Below, piece after piece: positions 53,198-61,756 of a stretch of 64,000 nucleotides of DNA. The position numbers and the translations under genes were made by a program. The DNA is from Bacillota bacterium. GTDB taxonomy: Bacteria; Bacillota; Clostridia; TANB77; CAG-465. The notes beneath the pieces were generated by a model, which saw nothing but the letters and a program-made list of their open reading frames with translations, did not search any database and had not been told where the DNA came from. The stretch covers positions 96,629 through 160,628 of the forward strand of contig JAEWPS010000032.1 in the NCBI GenBank assembly GCA_023460515.1, read 5' to 3'. Within the stretch, counting starts at the first letter, position 1; every line of letters starts with the position of its first letter.

Positions 53198-53691
53198 AAC
53201 ATATCAAATGTTAAATTATTAAATTGTGTTTCGTTTAATTCTTCAATTTCTCTATTTAAATAGAATTCTTTTGAATTATCCACTAGTAGAGGGACATCTA
53301 TAATTCTATTGTATTTATGAATATGTTCTGGTAGTATAGTAGAACATATTACAAGTTTAGGATTTATAAAGTCTCCTAGTATATATTCTTTCAGATTACA
53401 CATATTTTCAAAGTTAAAGGATGAATCTTCATTTGTTTCTACAATGCTGCAATTACTTACATAAATATTTAATTCTTCTGTAGCTATTCTTAATATATCA
53501 TAATTTTCATTAAAATATTTATCAGAATCTTTAGGTGATATATATGCAAGAATTCCTTTTTTTAGAGACTTAGCATTGCTAAAAGAAACATTAGAATATT
53601 CAGATAATTTCATTCCATATTTAATACAATCAATTACTTTATCTTTTTTTACATATAAATAGACATTTCTTACTTTGTTTACTACATTCAT
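53182..53691 (-). CDS. Unknown 169-residue protein
   Basis: No family recognised. Mixed alpha/beta composition without signal or membrane helix (MNVVNKVRNVYLYVKKDKVI ... LVICSTILPEHIHKY). AGGAG lies 10 bases before the ATG. Its stop lies inside the shared terminator hairpin. It is the only minus-strand gene in the 45.8-60 kb stretch. Confidence 0.55.
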   Translation of the reverse strand: MNVVNKVRNVYLYVKKDKVIDCIKYGMKLSEYSNVSFSNAKSLKKGILAYISPKDSDKYFNENYDILRIATEELNIYVSNCSIVETNEDSSFNFENMCNLKEYILGDFINPKLVICSTILPEHIHKYNRIIDVPLLVDNSKEFYLNREIEELNETQFNNLTFDMLKGPS

Positions 53692-53798
53692 AAAATAAAA
53701 TCTCCTGAGTTAATCATATATATTATACACTTATTAAGCCCTAAATACAAGTGTAACAATACTAAAACTTTTAAAATATAATAATGTAGGTGATATAT

Positions 53799-54101
53799 GT
53801 GAATACTTTAATAGAAACAATAATATATTTAGTAGCTATTATTGGAATTGTAGCAATTATAGGATCGTTTTTTGAAATTTTCAATAATACATATTTAGAT
53901 TATTTTAAAAAGGTGTCAAATAAAATATTTGACTTTAAAAAAAGTGAAATAAATACTGATAAGACTGTAACAATTGATGTTTATTTAAATAATATGTCGG
54001 ATGCTGAATCCGAAAAAATGGCAAAAGAAATAAAAAATAGTATATGTCTAAATGATATTGCTGATTATATAAATATATATAAAACGTTTGACAAAAAATA
54101 A
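53799..54101 (+). CDS. Small single-helix membrane protein, unknown
   Basis: 100 residues: one membrane helix at the N-terminus (LIETIIYLVAIIGIVAIIGS) and a soluble ~75-residue tail with DKTVTIDVYLNNMSDAESEK. GTG at 53799 is chosen because AGGTGAT lies 6 bases upstream and covers the earlier GTG. Lies 31 bases before ruvA, probably co-transcribed. Confidence 0.6.
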   Translation: MNTLIETIIYLVAIIGIVAIIGSFFEIFNNTYLDYFKKVSNKIFDFKKSEINTDKTVTIDVYLNNMSDAESEKMAKEIKNSICLNDIADYINIYKTFDKK

Positions 54102-54132
54102 GTTTTAGTGTAAAATGTATGTGGGTGATTTT

Positions 54133-54711
54133 ATGTACGCATATTTTAATGGAGTAATAAAGAATATATCAAGTGATACTATAACACTTGATGTACATGA
54201 TATAGGGTATAATATATATATGGCAGAAGATGATTTAAATAACTTTAAATTGGAAGATAAAGTTATTGTCTATACATATTTTCAGCATAGAGAAGATGAT
54301 ATGAGGCTTTTTGGATTTTTAACTAAAAATCGTTTAGAATTCTTTAAAAAATTAATAAGCGTAAGTGGTGTTGGTAGTAAAGTAGCGCTAGGTATAATAT
54401 CTAACATATCTGTAGAAAATATGTGCACAGCTATAGCTACAGATAATTTATTAATGTTAAAAAGTGTTCCGGGAATTGGTCCTAAACTTGCAGGAAAAAT
54501 AATATTTGAACTTAAAGATAAAATATCTAATGAAGATATTTATAAGAAAAGTCCAATTAAAAATAGTGCTGATGTTGATGAAGCAATAACAGCACTTAAA
54601 GTTTTAGGATATTCTGAACGAGAGTTAGTAAATTGTATTAATGAATTAAATTTAGAAAACAAATCTGTTCAAGATATAATACGTATGTGTTTAAAACATA
54701 TGCAAAAGTAG
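54133..54711 (+). CDS. ruvA: Holliday junction DNA helicase subunit RuvA
   Basis: 192 residues. OB-fold (MYAYFNGVIKNISSDTITLD), HhH region with KLISVSGVGSKVALGIISN and LKSVPGIGPKLAGKIIFELK, and the C-terminal RuvB-binding helices DEAITALKVLGYSERELVNC. ATG at 54133 follows GGGTGAT. ruvB, normally next, is absent; ftsE follows with its own promoter. Confidence 0.96.
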   Translation: MYAYFNGVIKNISSDTITLDVHDIGYNIYMAEDDLNNFKLEDKVIVYTYFQHREDDMRLFGFLTKNRLEFFKKLISVSGVGSKVALGIISNISVENMCTAIATDNLLMLKSVPGIGPKLAGKIIFELKDKISNEDIYKKSPIKNSADVDEAITALKVLGYSERELVNCINELNLENKSVQDIIRMCLKHMQK

Positions 54712-54751
54712 TGGGAATATATGTATTTTGATGTTTTTTAAAATATTATAC

Positions 54752-54780
54752 TAGACAAGAAAACATTTTTATGATAATAT
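54752..54780 (+). promoter_or_regulatory. Promoter of ftsE-ftsX
   Basis: TAGACA, 17 bases, TAATAT, 26 bases before ftsE; weak match. Confidence 0.5.
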
Positions 54781-54806
54781 ATATGTAACAAACGAAAGGA
54801 AAAAAT

Positions 54807-55487
54807 ATGATAGAATTTAGTAATGTAAATAAAAAATATGATCATGATGTAGTTGCATTAGAAGATATAAATATAAAAATAGAAAAAGGTGAATTTGTAT
54901 TTTTAGTTGGTCCATCAGGTAGTGGTAAATCTACTTTTTTAAAACTTATGGTAAAAGAAGAAGAAGCAACTAGTGGTAGCATTATTGTTAATAATACTAA
55001 TATAAATAAACTAAAACAAAAAGACATACCATATTTAAGAAGAAAGATTGGATTTGTTTTTCAGGATTTCAGATTGCTTTATGACAGAACAGTTGCAGAA
55101 AATATAATCTTTGCATTAAGAGTTGTAGAGGCAACAGAAAAAGATATTAAATACCAAGTTAAATCTGTTTTGGAACTAGTTGGTTTATCAGGTAAAGAAA
55201 ATTTTTATCCAAATCAATTATCAGGTGGAGAACAGCAAAGAATATCTTTGGCTAGAGCACTAGCTACAAAACCACCAATAATAATTGCGGACGAGCCAAC
55301 AGGAAACTTAGATCCTAAAACTGCAGATGAAATATTTAAAACATTACTGGATATAAATGCAAGAGGTACTACAATACTAGTAGTAACACATGCTAAAGAT
55401 ATAGTGGATGGTTTAAATAAAAGAGTCATAGCTTTAGATCATGGTAAAGTTGTAAGAGATGATGCAAGAGGGGGTTATGTGAAATGA
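54807..55487 (+). CDS. ftsE: Cell-division ABC ATPase FtsE
   Basis: 226 residues: Walker A LVGPSGSGKSTFLKLMVKEE, Q-loop RRKIGFVFQDFRLLYDRTVA, signature LSGGEQQRISLARALATKPP, Walker B IIIADEPTGNLDPKTADEIF. Couples ATP hydrolysis to FtsX and the extracellular wall hydrolase. AACGAAAGG ribosome site; its stop overlaps the ftsX start by four bases. Confidence 0.97.
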   Translation: MIEFSNVNKKYDHDVVALEDINIKIEKGEFVFLVGPSGSGKSTFLKLMVKEEEATSGSIIVNNTNINKLKQKDIPYLRRKIGFVFQDFRLLYDRTVAENIIFALRVVEATEKDIKYQVKSVLELVGLSGKENFYPNQLSGGEQQRISLARALATKPPIIIADEPTGNLDPKTADEIFKTLLDINARGTTILVVTHAKDIVDGLNKRVIALDHGKVVRDDARGGYVK

Positions 55488-56374
55488 CAACCAATACATA
55501 TTTAATTAAAGAAGGATATGATAATTTAAAAAAACATGGTTCTAAAACTTTTTCGACTATGCTTATAATTTGTGCAACTATGATTGTACTAGGTATATTT
55601 ATTATATTACTACAAAACGTCAATAAAAATGTGGAAACTGTTAGAAAAGAACAAGGTTTTCAAGCGTTTATAAGTGATACTGCTACTGAAACAGAGATTG
55701 ATTATATAAAAGACAGTATTCAGATAATTCAGGGAGTAAAAGATATAAAATATATAGATAAAGATATGGCATTTGAAGACGCTAAAAGTGTATTTTCAGG
55801 CCAGGAATATTTACTTGAAGGATTACAGAAAGTAAAACCATTTCCTGCATCTTTTGTTATAAAGTTTAATGATATAAATGATGCATCAGTAATTAAAACA
55901 CAAGTAGAAAAAGTAGAAGGTATTACAAAGGTAAAATACAATGAAGCAACAATAGAAGCAGTAATAACAATTTCTAATATAGCGAATATATTTTTGTTAG
56001 GATTGGGAACAATCATGCTTATTGTTTCAACATTTATTATTTCTAATACAATAAAACTTGCTGTTTATTCTAATAAAAGAGAAATTTATATAATGAGATA
56101 TATTGGTGCTACTAATTCTTTTATACGTAAACCATTTATAATTGAAGGAGCGATAATGGGACTATTAAGTGCATTAATATCATTTGTAATAATATCTATA
56201 GGATATGTGGTGATATATGCAAGACTTCCTAAAGTAGGAACGAGTTTAGGAATATTTGGATTTATGCCATACTCACAATTATGGTACCAAGTATTAGGAA
56301 TTTTTGTTTTAATAGGATTATTTGTAGGTATAGTTGGAAGTGCAATTTCTATTAGAAAGTATTTAAAGGTATAG
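55484..56374 (+). CDS. ftsX: Cell-division membrane protein FtsX
   Basis: 296 residues, four helices (~22-42 and three from ~170 on), with an extracellular domain (~45-165) between the first and second. NLKKHGSKTFSTMLIICATM and the C-terminal YIMRYIGATNSFIRKPFIIE are FtsX-type. Overlaps ftsE and is followed after 9 bases by an M23 hydrolase, the likely enzyme it controls. Confidence 0.95.
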   Translation: MTTNTYLIKEGYDNLKKHGSKTFSTMLIICATMIVLGIFIILLQNVNKNVETVRKEQGFQAFISDTATETEIDYIKDSIQIIQGVKDIKYIDKDMAFEDAKSVFSGQEYLLEGLQKVKPFPASFVIKFNDINDASVIKTQVEKVEGITKVKYNEATIEAVITISNIANIFLLGLGTIMLIVSTFIISNTIKLAVYSNKREIYIMRYIGATNSFIRKPFIIEGAIMGLLSALISFVIISIGYVVIYARLPKVGTSLGIFGFMPYSQLWYQVLGIFVLIGLFVGIVGSAISIRKYLKV

Positions 56375-56383
56375 GTGATTAAT

Positions 56384-57565
56384 ATGAAAAAAATATCAAG
56401 TATACTATTTATATTAGTTATAATTTTATCTCTAAATAAGTTTGTATATGCAGATGCGTTGTCGGATTATCAAAAACAGTTAGAGGCTATTAAAGCTGAA
56501 CAAAAAGCTAATGCACAAAAACTTACTGGATTAGATCAAGAAATAGCACAAGATTTATATGATATGATGGATCTGGACAGCAAAATTGTAACATTTAGTA
56601 CTAAATTAGGCGAATTACAAGCTAAAGTAGATGAAGTTAATAGTAAATTAACTAAGCAAGAAGAAGCTTTACAAAATTCAGCACAATTATATAATAGCGC
56701 TGAAGAAGTTTATACTACAAGACTCAGAGTAATATATGAGAATGGTATACCAAGTATGTTAGATATATTTTTATCTTCACAAAATATATCAGATTTCTTT
56801 TCTAAAATGAATGTGCTTACTAGTATACTTGAGTATGATAAATCATTGGTAAATAATATGCAAAATCAAAAAGAGTATATAGATTATATTAAAAGTGATA
56901 TTGAATTACAAAAAGTACAATTAGAACAATTGAAATATGATACAGAAAAGTCTACTAAATCATTAGAAGATGCAAAGTTGGCAAAAGAAAACAAAATGAA
57001 TCAAATGAAATCCTCACAAGCAACTTTAAAAGCTAAAGCTGCGGCTCTTGCAAAACAAGAAGTAGAGGCTTCAAAAAAAATACAAGCAGAAATTGAAAAA
57101 ATGCAAGATATTGGAGGTTCATTTAGCGGACAATTTGCTTGGCCTACTCCGGGGTTCAATATTATAACAACAAGATATAACACATCTTATGATCCTTGGA
57201 ATACAGGCAATTCAACAATACATACAGGATGTGATATAGCAGGTACAAATATATATGGTACAAAAATTATTGCTATGGAGTCTGGTACAATAACTCTAGC
57301 TCAATATTATGGTGGATATGGTAACTGTGTAATAATTGATCATGGTACTAGCGCAACAGATGGAAATAAGTATAAATCATTGTATGGACATGCCGAAAGA
57401 TTAAATGTAGTTGTAGGTCAGAAGGTAGTAAAAGGTCAAACAATAGCGTTTGTAGGTTCAACTGGAAATTCTACAGGAGCACATTTACATTTGGAATTAT
57501 ATAAAAATAATAAAAGATTAGATCCATTATCTTATTTTAGTGGTATGAAATTTGTATATAGATAA
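56384..57565 (+). CDS. EnvC/PcsB-like peptidoglycan endopeptidase with M23 domain
   Basis: 393 residues: signal peptide (~1-25, ending VYADA), a long coiled coil (~27-235) of the type that contacts FtsX, and a LytM/M23 domain (~255-390). Zinc and catalytic residues are intact: HTGCDIAG, YGHAE and GAHLHLELYKN, so unlike E. coli EnvC it should cut peptide cross-links itself. ATG at 56384 sits 5 bases after AGGTGAT. Forms ftsE-ftsX-hydrolase operon. Confidence 0.93.
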   Translation: MKKISSILFILVIILSLNKFVYADALSDYQKQLEAIKAEQKANAQKLTGLDQEIAQDLYDMMDLDSKIVTFSTKLGELQAKVDEVNSKLTKQEEALQNSAQLYNSAEEVYTTRLRVIYENGIPSMLDIFLSSQNISDFFSKMNVLTSILEYDKSLVNNMQNQKEYIDYIKSDIELQKVQLEQLKYDTEKSTKSLEDAKLAKENKMNQMKSSQATLKAKAAALAKQEVEASKKIQAEIEKMQDIGGSFSGQFAWPTPGFNIITTRYNTSYDPWNTGNSTIHTGCDIAGTNIYGTKIIAMESGTITLAQYYGGYGNCVIIDHGTSATDGNKYKSLYGHAERLNVVVGQKVVKGQTIAFVGSTGNSTGAHLHLELYKNNKRLDPLSYFSGMKFVYR

Positions 57566-57650
57566 TATTACAGAAATATTTCAAAAAAATAAATTTTAAT
57601 AGAAGTAAAAAACAAAAACAAAAAAAAGTAGTGAAAAAGTAAAAAAACTC

Positions 57651-57679
57651 TTGACTTATTTTATATTTTGTTGCATAAT
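57651..57679 (+). promoter_or_regulatory. Promoter of sepF
   Basis: TTGACT, 17 bases, CATAAT, 31 bases before the ATG. Confidence 0.75.
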
Positions 57680-57710
57680 TAAATTATAAAGGTTCTAAGG
57701 GGGAAAAAAC

Positions 57711-58202
57711 ATGGGTGCTATTAACAAGTTTATGAATATGTTAAACATCGGTTCAAATGAAGAAGAGGAAGTAGAAGATTACGAGGATGAACAAGAAGTT
57801 CAAGATTCATCTTCTCAATATAAATCAAGAAGAAAATTTAGTGAAATTGAAGAAGAAAGTCCATATTCTGCAAGAAATATCCAATCTAAAGTTATTCCAA
57901 TGAATACAGCAGTTTCTTCATCAAAAATGGTTATAACACAACCTAATTGTTACGAGGATGTTCAAGAAATAGGTGACTATCTTAAGAATAGGAAATCTGT
58001 TATTGTTAATTTAGAGAGTGTTAGTAAAGAAGATGCTAGAAGAATACTTGATTTCATGAGCGGAGCTACATTTATTGTAGAAGGAACTATTCAAAAAGTA
58101 TCTAATTTAATATATTTAATGACACCAAGAAATGTTGAAATACAAAATGATCTTGAAAGAGGCCAATATAAACAAAAATTATCTTTTTCATGGATGAAAT
58201 AG
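57711..58202 (+). CDS. sepF: Cell division protein SepF
   Basis: Membrane-binding protein that bundles FtsZ filaments at the septum. An N-terminal amphipathic helix (MGAINKFMNMLNIGSNEEEE), an acidic/Ser linker (~17-65), and the SepF core (~70-163) with CYEDVQEIGDYLKNRKSVIV, EDARRILDFMSGATFIVEGT and IQKVSNLIYLMTP. 163 residues. GGGGG before the ATG. Monocistronic with own terminator. Confidence 0.96.
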   Translation: MGAINKFMNMLNIGSNEEEEVEDYEDEQEVQDSSSQYKSRRKFSEIEEESPYSARNIQSKVIPMNTAVSSSKMVITQPNCYEDVQEIGDYLKNRKSVIVNLESVSKEDARRILDFMSGATFIVEGTIQKVSNLIYLMTPRNVEIQNDLERGQYKQKLSFSWMK

Positions 58203-58208
58203 AAATAT

Positions 58209-58245
58209 ATGCCATACATATTAATTATGTGTGGCATTTTTTAAT
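58209..58245 (+). terminator. Terminator of sepF
   Basis: ATGCCATACATA / TATGTGTGGCAT (one G-T pair), then six T. Confidence 0.9.
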
Positions 58246-58342
58246 TTTAAATAACAAAATATTATTAAAAAATCAAAGAAAAAACAACAATTTGTTGAAT
58301 ATTTTGGAGAAATGATATATAATGTAAAAAGAGGTGATAGAT

Positions 58343-58786
58343 ATGATTATGCCGATAGATATTGAAAATAAAGTTTTTAAAAAATCTAAATTGGGTGGAT
58401 ATGAAGTAAAGGATGTTGAAGATTTTCTTGAGCAATTAATTGTAGACTATGAAGAATTGTATAAGGAAAATGCAAATATTAAAGAAAAATTGATTAAAGC
58501 GGATGAATCAGTAAAATACTATAATTCTTTGGAACAGGGTGTAACTCAAACTATTGAAAATTCCCAAAAGGCTGCAGATGAAATAAAAGAAAAAGCAGTA
58601 ATGGAAGCAGAAGAAATAAGAAGAAATGCAAAAAACGAATCTAATTTAACTCTAGAAGAAGTTAAATTAGAAATCAGAGCTAAGGAAATCGAGCTAGAAC
58701 AAATAAAAAAACAAATGCAAATATATAAAATTAAAGTTACATCTATGTTAGAAGCACAATTAAAAATTTTAAACGAAGAAGATTAA
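58343..58786 (+). CDS. DivIVA domain protein
   Basis: 147 residues. The N-terminal DivIVA lipid-binding segment (PIDIENKVFKKSKLGGYEVK, DVEDFLEQLIVDYEELYKEN) is followed by a long coiled coil with AADEIKEKAVMEAEEIRRNA. Marks curved membranes at poles and septum. ATG at 58343 is used because AGAGGTG is just upstream. Downstream of sepF, as in many Firmicutes. Confidence 0.92.
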   Translation: MIMPIDIENKVFKKSKLGGYEVKDVEDFLEQLIVDYEELYKENANIKEKLIKADESVKYYNSLEQGVTQTIENSQKAADEIKEKAVMEAEEIRRNAKNESNLTLEEVKLEIRAKEIELEQIKKQMQIYKIKVTSMLEAQLKILNEED

Positions 58787-58798
58787 TATATTTTATTG

Positions 58799-58833
58799 AA
58801 ATGATAGTTTTGTTATATTACTATCATTTTTTT
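58799..58833 (+). terminator. Terminator of the divIVA gene
   Basis: AAATGATAGT / ACTATCATTT perfect 10-bp stem, 11-base loop, T run. Confidence 0.9.
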
Positions 58834-58910
58834 ATGTTTAAGAGCATATGGCGTATTATGTAATAATCTATATATTTTGGTATATTATAATCATATTGAC
58901 GATTAAATAA

Positions 58911-58939
58911 TTGACTTATTGGCAAAATTAATGTATAAT
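58911..58939 (+). promoter_or_regulatory. Promoter of prfA
   Basis: TTGACT, 17 bases, TATAAT. It overlaps an upstream in-frame TTG, which rules out that longer start. Confidence 0.85.
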
Positions 58940-58969
58940 ATAAGTGTATTAATAGAAATGAGGAAAAGT

Positions 58970-60031
58970 ATGTTTGACAAGTTAGAAGAACTAGAAAAAA
59001 AGTATAATGAACTTACAAATAAAATATCAGATGCTACGGTTATATCAAATCAAGATGAGTGGAAAAAATATATGAAAGAACATTCACAAATGAAAGATGT
59101 AGTAGAAAAATATATAGAATATAAAAATACTGATAAGGCTATGAATGAAGCTAAGGAACTTATGCATGAACCAGAGATGAAAGAAATAGCTGAAATTGAA
59201 TATCTAGAATGTAAAGATAAGTTAGTTCAAATTGAAGATGAACTGAAAGTATTATTGTTACCAAAAGATGCAAATGATGATAACAACGTAATTATAGAAA
59301 TTCGTGGTGGAGCTGGTGGCGACGAAGCTGCACTTTTTGCGTATAATTTATATAGAATGTATACAATGTTTGCTGATTTGAAAAGGTGGCAAGTTGAACT
59401 TTTAGATATAAATGAAACTGGTATCGGTGGAATAAAAGAAGTTTCATTTATGATCAAGGGAAAAGGTGCTTATAGTAAACTTAAATTTGAAAGTGGAGTA
59501 CATAGAGTTCAAAGAGTACCAGAAACGGAAGCAAGTGGAAGAATACATACTTCCACTGTAACTATTGCCGTATTGCCTGAAGTTGATGATGTTGAAGTGG
59601 AAATCAAAAATGATGATTTAAGAATTGATACTTATAGAGCAAGTGGAGCTGGCGGTCAACATGTAAACAAAACTGAATCTGCAATAAGAATAACGCATTT
59701 ACCAACTGGTTTTGTTGTTACCTGTCAAACTGAAAGATCTCAACTTCAAAACAGAGAAACTGCAATGAAAATGTTACGTTCTAAATTATATGAATATATG
59801 GAGGAACAAAAAAATAAAGAACTAGCTTCTACAAGAAGATTACAAGTTGGTACTGGTGATAGAAGCGAAAAGATAAGAACATATAATTATCCACAAGGTA
59901 GAGTAACAGATCATAGAATTAATTATACTATGTATCAGTTAGAAAACTTTATGAATGGAGATCTTGAAGACATGATAGAGGCCCTTAGAACTTACGATAG
60001 AGCTGAAAGATTAAAAGAAGGAACAGTATAA
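58970..60031 (+). CDS. prfA: Peptide chain release factor 1
   Basis: 353 residues. Reads UAA/UAG through the PxT motif (VPETEASGR) and hydrolyses peptidyl-tRNA with GGQ (ASGAGGQHVNKTESAIRITH). No SPF motif, so it is RF1 and not RF2. ATG at 58970 (MFDKLEELEKKY) follows GAGG; the promoter covers the earlier frame. Own terminator. Confidence 0.97.
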   Translation: MFDKLEELEKKYNELTNKISDATVISNQDEWKKYMKEHSQMKDVVEKYIEYKNTDKAMNEAKELMHEPEMKEIAEIEYLECKDKLVQIEDELKVLLLPKDANDDNNVIIEIRGGAGGDEAALFAYNLYRMYTMFADLKRWQVELLDINETGIGGIKEVSFMIKGKGAYSKLKFESGVHRVQRVPETEASGRIHTSTVTIAVLPEVDDVEVEIKNDDLRIDTYRASGAGGQHVNKTESAIRITHLPTGFVVTCQTERSQLQNRETAMKMLRSKLYEYMEEQKNKELASTRRLQVGTGDRSEKIRTYNYPQGRVTDHRINYTMYQLENFMNGDLEDMIEALRTYDRAERLKEGTV

Positions 60032-60038
60032 ATTTTTA

Positions 60039-60074
60039 CAAAAAACTTCAGGCAATAATGTCTGAAGTTTTTTA
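60039..60074 (+). terminator. Terminator of prfA
   Basis: AAAAACTTCAGGCA / TGTCTGAAGTTTTTT, ATAA loop, with one G-T pair. Confidence 0.92.
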
Positions 60075-60107
60075 TTTAAAATATGATTAAATATTTAATT
60101 TTAAATG

Positions 60108-60425
60108 TTATTCGTTATATTTTATAGCTTTTAATAAAGAAATTGAATCAGACAATAGTGCAACAGATATAATTATTCCGATAATATCAAAAACAAATAT
60201 GCTGCAAATTAACGAAATTACAGAAATTATTATTGAAATTTTAGATGCAAATGGATTATTTTTTAATAATAGTATGAATAAAATTAAAAACATAGAAATC
60301 GGAATTAAATAATATAAATTAACTTTATTATACATTATTATATTTGCAAAGAAAATAAAAGCATAAAGAACTAAAAATATTATAGATATTATTTTTAACT
60401 CTTTAAAAAGTTTTTTTTGTTTCAT
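60108..60425 (-). CDS. Small multi-helix membrane protein, unknown
   Basis: 105 residues with about four hydrophobic helices (IISIIFLVLYAFIFFANIIM, YYLIPISMFLILFILLL, ISIIISVISLICSIFVF, GIIISVALLSDSISLL) and a basic N-terminus. GGAGG lies 7 bases before the ATG. No family recognised; same strand as alr but separated by about 100 bases. Confidence 0.6.
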   Translation of the reverse strand: MKQKKLFKELKIISIIFLVLYAFIFFANIIMYNKVNLYYLIPISMFLILFILLLKNNPFASKISIIISVISLICSIFVFDIIGIIISVALLSDSISLLKAIKYNE

Positions 60426-60523
60426 ATGTATACCTCCATAATAAATATTATATATAGTATTTATTATTTGTCAATGGCAAGAAAAAATTAACTGAATTAT
60501 TATAATATATTTTATTATTTTTG

Positions 60524-61618
60524 TTATATGTATAATCTTTTTACTCTTTTAGATATCCTAGATATAACTTCATAATTTATAGTTCCAATAATATCCGAAA
60601 TTATATATATGCTATCATCATAATCTAGTATTGTACAATAATCACCTACTTGAATATTTGTAATATTTGTTACATCTATCATGCACATATCCATACAAAT
60701 GTTACCAACAATTCTACAAGGGGTATTATTTATATATACATTTAATTTGTTAGATAACTTTCTGTCTAAACCATCTGCGTATCCTATCTGTATTGTTGCA
60801 ATTTTCATGTTTTCAGAGGCTTTAAATGTTCTAGAATAACTTATACTACAACCAGAATCTATGTCTCGTATATTTATAATGGGAGCCACTATTTTTACAG
60901 AAGGTTTAAGTGAAATATAATCTTTTAATGATTCATCTGGATAATATCCATACATTATATCTCCGACTCTAACAGCATTATATGAAAATTCTGAATACTT
61001 TAATAGACCACTACTATTTAGTGCATGAATATAATTAAATTTATAATTATTTTCTGACAGTAACTTTATAGTAGTGTCAAAAGTATTGAGTTGTCTTAAA
61101 GTATATTCATCATCAACGTCAGCAGAAGATAAATGAGTATATATACCATCCATTAAAATATTACTAAAATTTTCCTTTATATATTTTACAGTATTTAATA
61201 CTTCGTTTGCGTTGAATCCTAGTCTTGTCATACCTGTATCTACTTTTATATGAATTTTTACCTTTTTATTAGCCAAAACTGCCTGGTCATTTAATATTTT
61301 TAATAAATCTAAATTAGATACAGAAACCATTAGGTCATATTCTAGTATATTTTGTATATCTTCTTCTAAAAATTGCCCAGTAACTAATATGTTACTATCA
61401 ATTGAATTTTGTCTTAAATGGACTCCTTCATCTATAATTGCCACACCTAGAAAATTAATTCCAAGTGTTTTCAAAAATTTAGATACCTCAACATCACCTA
61501 AACCATAAGCATCTGCTTTTACCATTGCTATCACGGTGATATTACCTTTTATTTTTTCTTTTATTCTTTCTAAATTATATTTAATGTTGTTTAAATTTAC
61601 GTACATTTTTGCTGCCAT
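60524..61618 (-). CDS. alr: Alanine racemase
   Basis: PLP enzyme making D-alanine for peptidoglycan. 364 residues. VIAMVKADAYGLG holds the PLP Lys; RVGDIMYG and the C-terminal GNICMDMCMIDVTNI with the catalytic Tyr region (CSISYSRTFKAS) are conserved. ATG at 61618 is chosen because GGGGTG lies 7 bases upstream. Vegetative or spore role cannot be told. Confidence 0.96.
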   Translation of the reverse strand: MAAKMYVNLNNIKYNLERIKEKIKGNITVIAMVKADAYGLGDVEVSKFLKTLGINFLGVAIIDEGVHLRQNSIDSNILVTGQFLEEDIQNILEYDLMVSVSNLDLLKILNDQAVLANKKVKIHIKVDTGMTRLGFNANEVLNTVKYIKENFSNILMDGIYTHLSSADVDDEYTLRQLNTFDTTIKLLSENNYKFNYIHALNSSGLLKYSEFSYNAVRVGDIMYGYYPDESLKDYISLKPSVKIVAPIINIRDIDSGCSISYSRTFKASENMKIATIQIGYADGLDRKLSNKLNVYINNTPCRIVGNICMDMCMIDVTNITNIQVGDYCTILDYDDSIYIISDIIGTINYEVISRISKRVKRLYI

Positions 61619-61640
61619 ATAATTCACCCCTTAAAAATAT

Positions 61641-61668
61641 ATTATATCACATAATATATTTTTTTCAA
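61641..61668 (-). promoter_or_regulatory. Promoter of alr
   Basis: Minus strand TTGAAA, 16 bases, TATAAT, just before the ribosome site. Confidence 0.65.
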
Positions 61669-61699
61669 CAAAAAATGAATATAAATTTATATATTTACC

Positions 61700-61728
61700 T
61701 TGACTTATTTTTAAAAAAGGTGTAATAT
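61700..61728 (+). promoter_or_regulatory. Promoter of the S41 peptidase gene
   Basis: TTGACT, 17 bases, TAATAT, 28 bases before the ATG. Confidence 0.65.
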
Positions 61729-61756
61729 ATATGTTATGAATAAGAGGAGTTTTAAT

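Noticed and set aside
58919..58969. Upstream start for prfA
   Set aside because: The stretch holds the -10 box; RF1 proteins start as MFDKLEELEKKY, matching the ATG at 58970.
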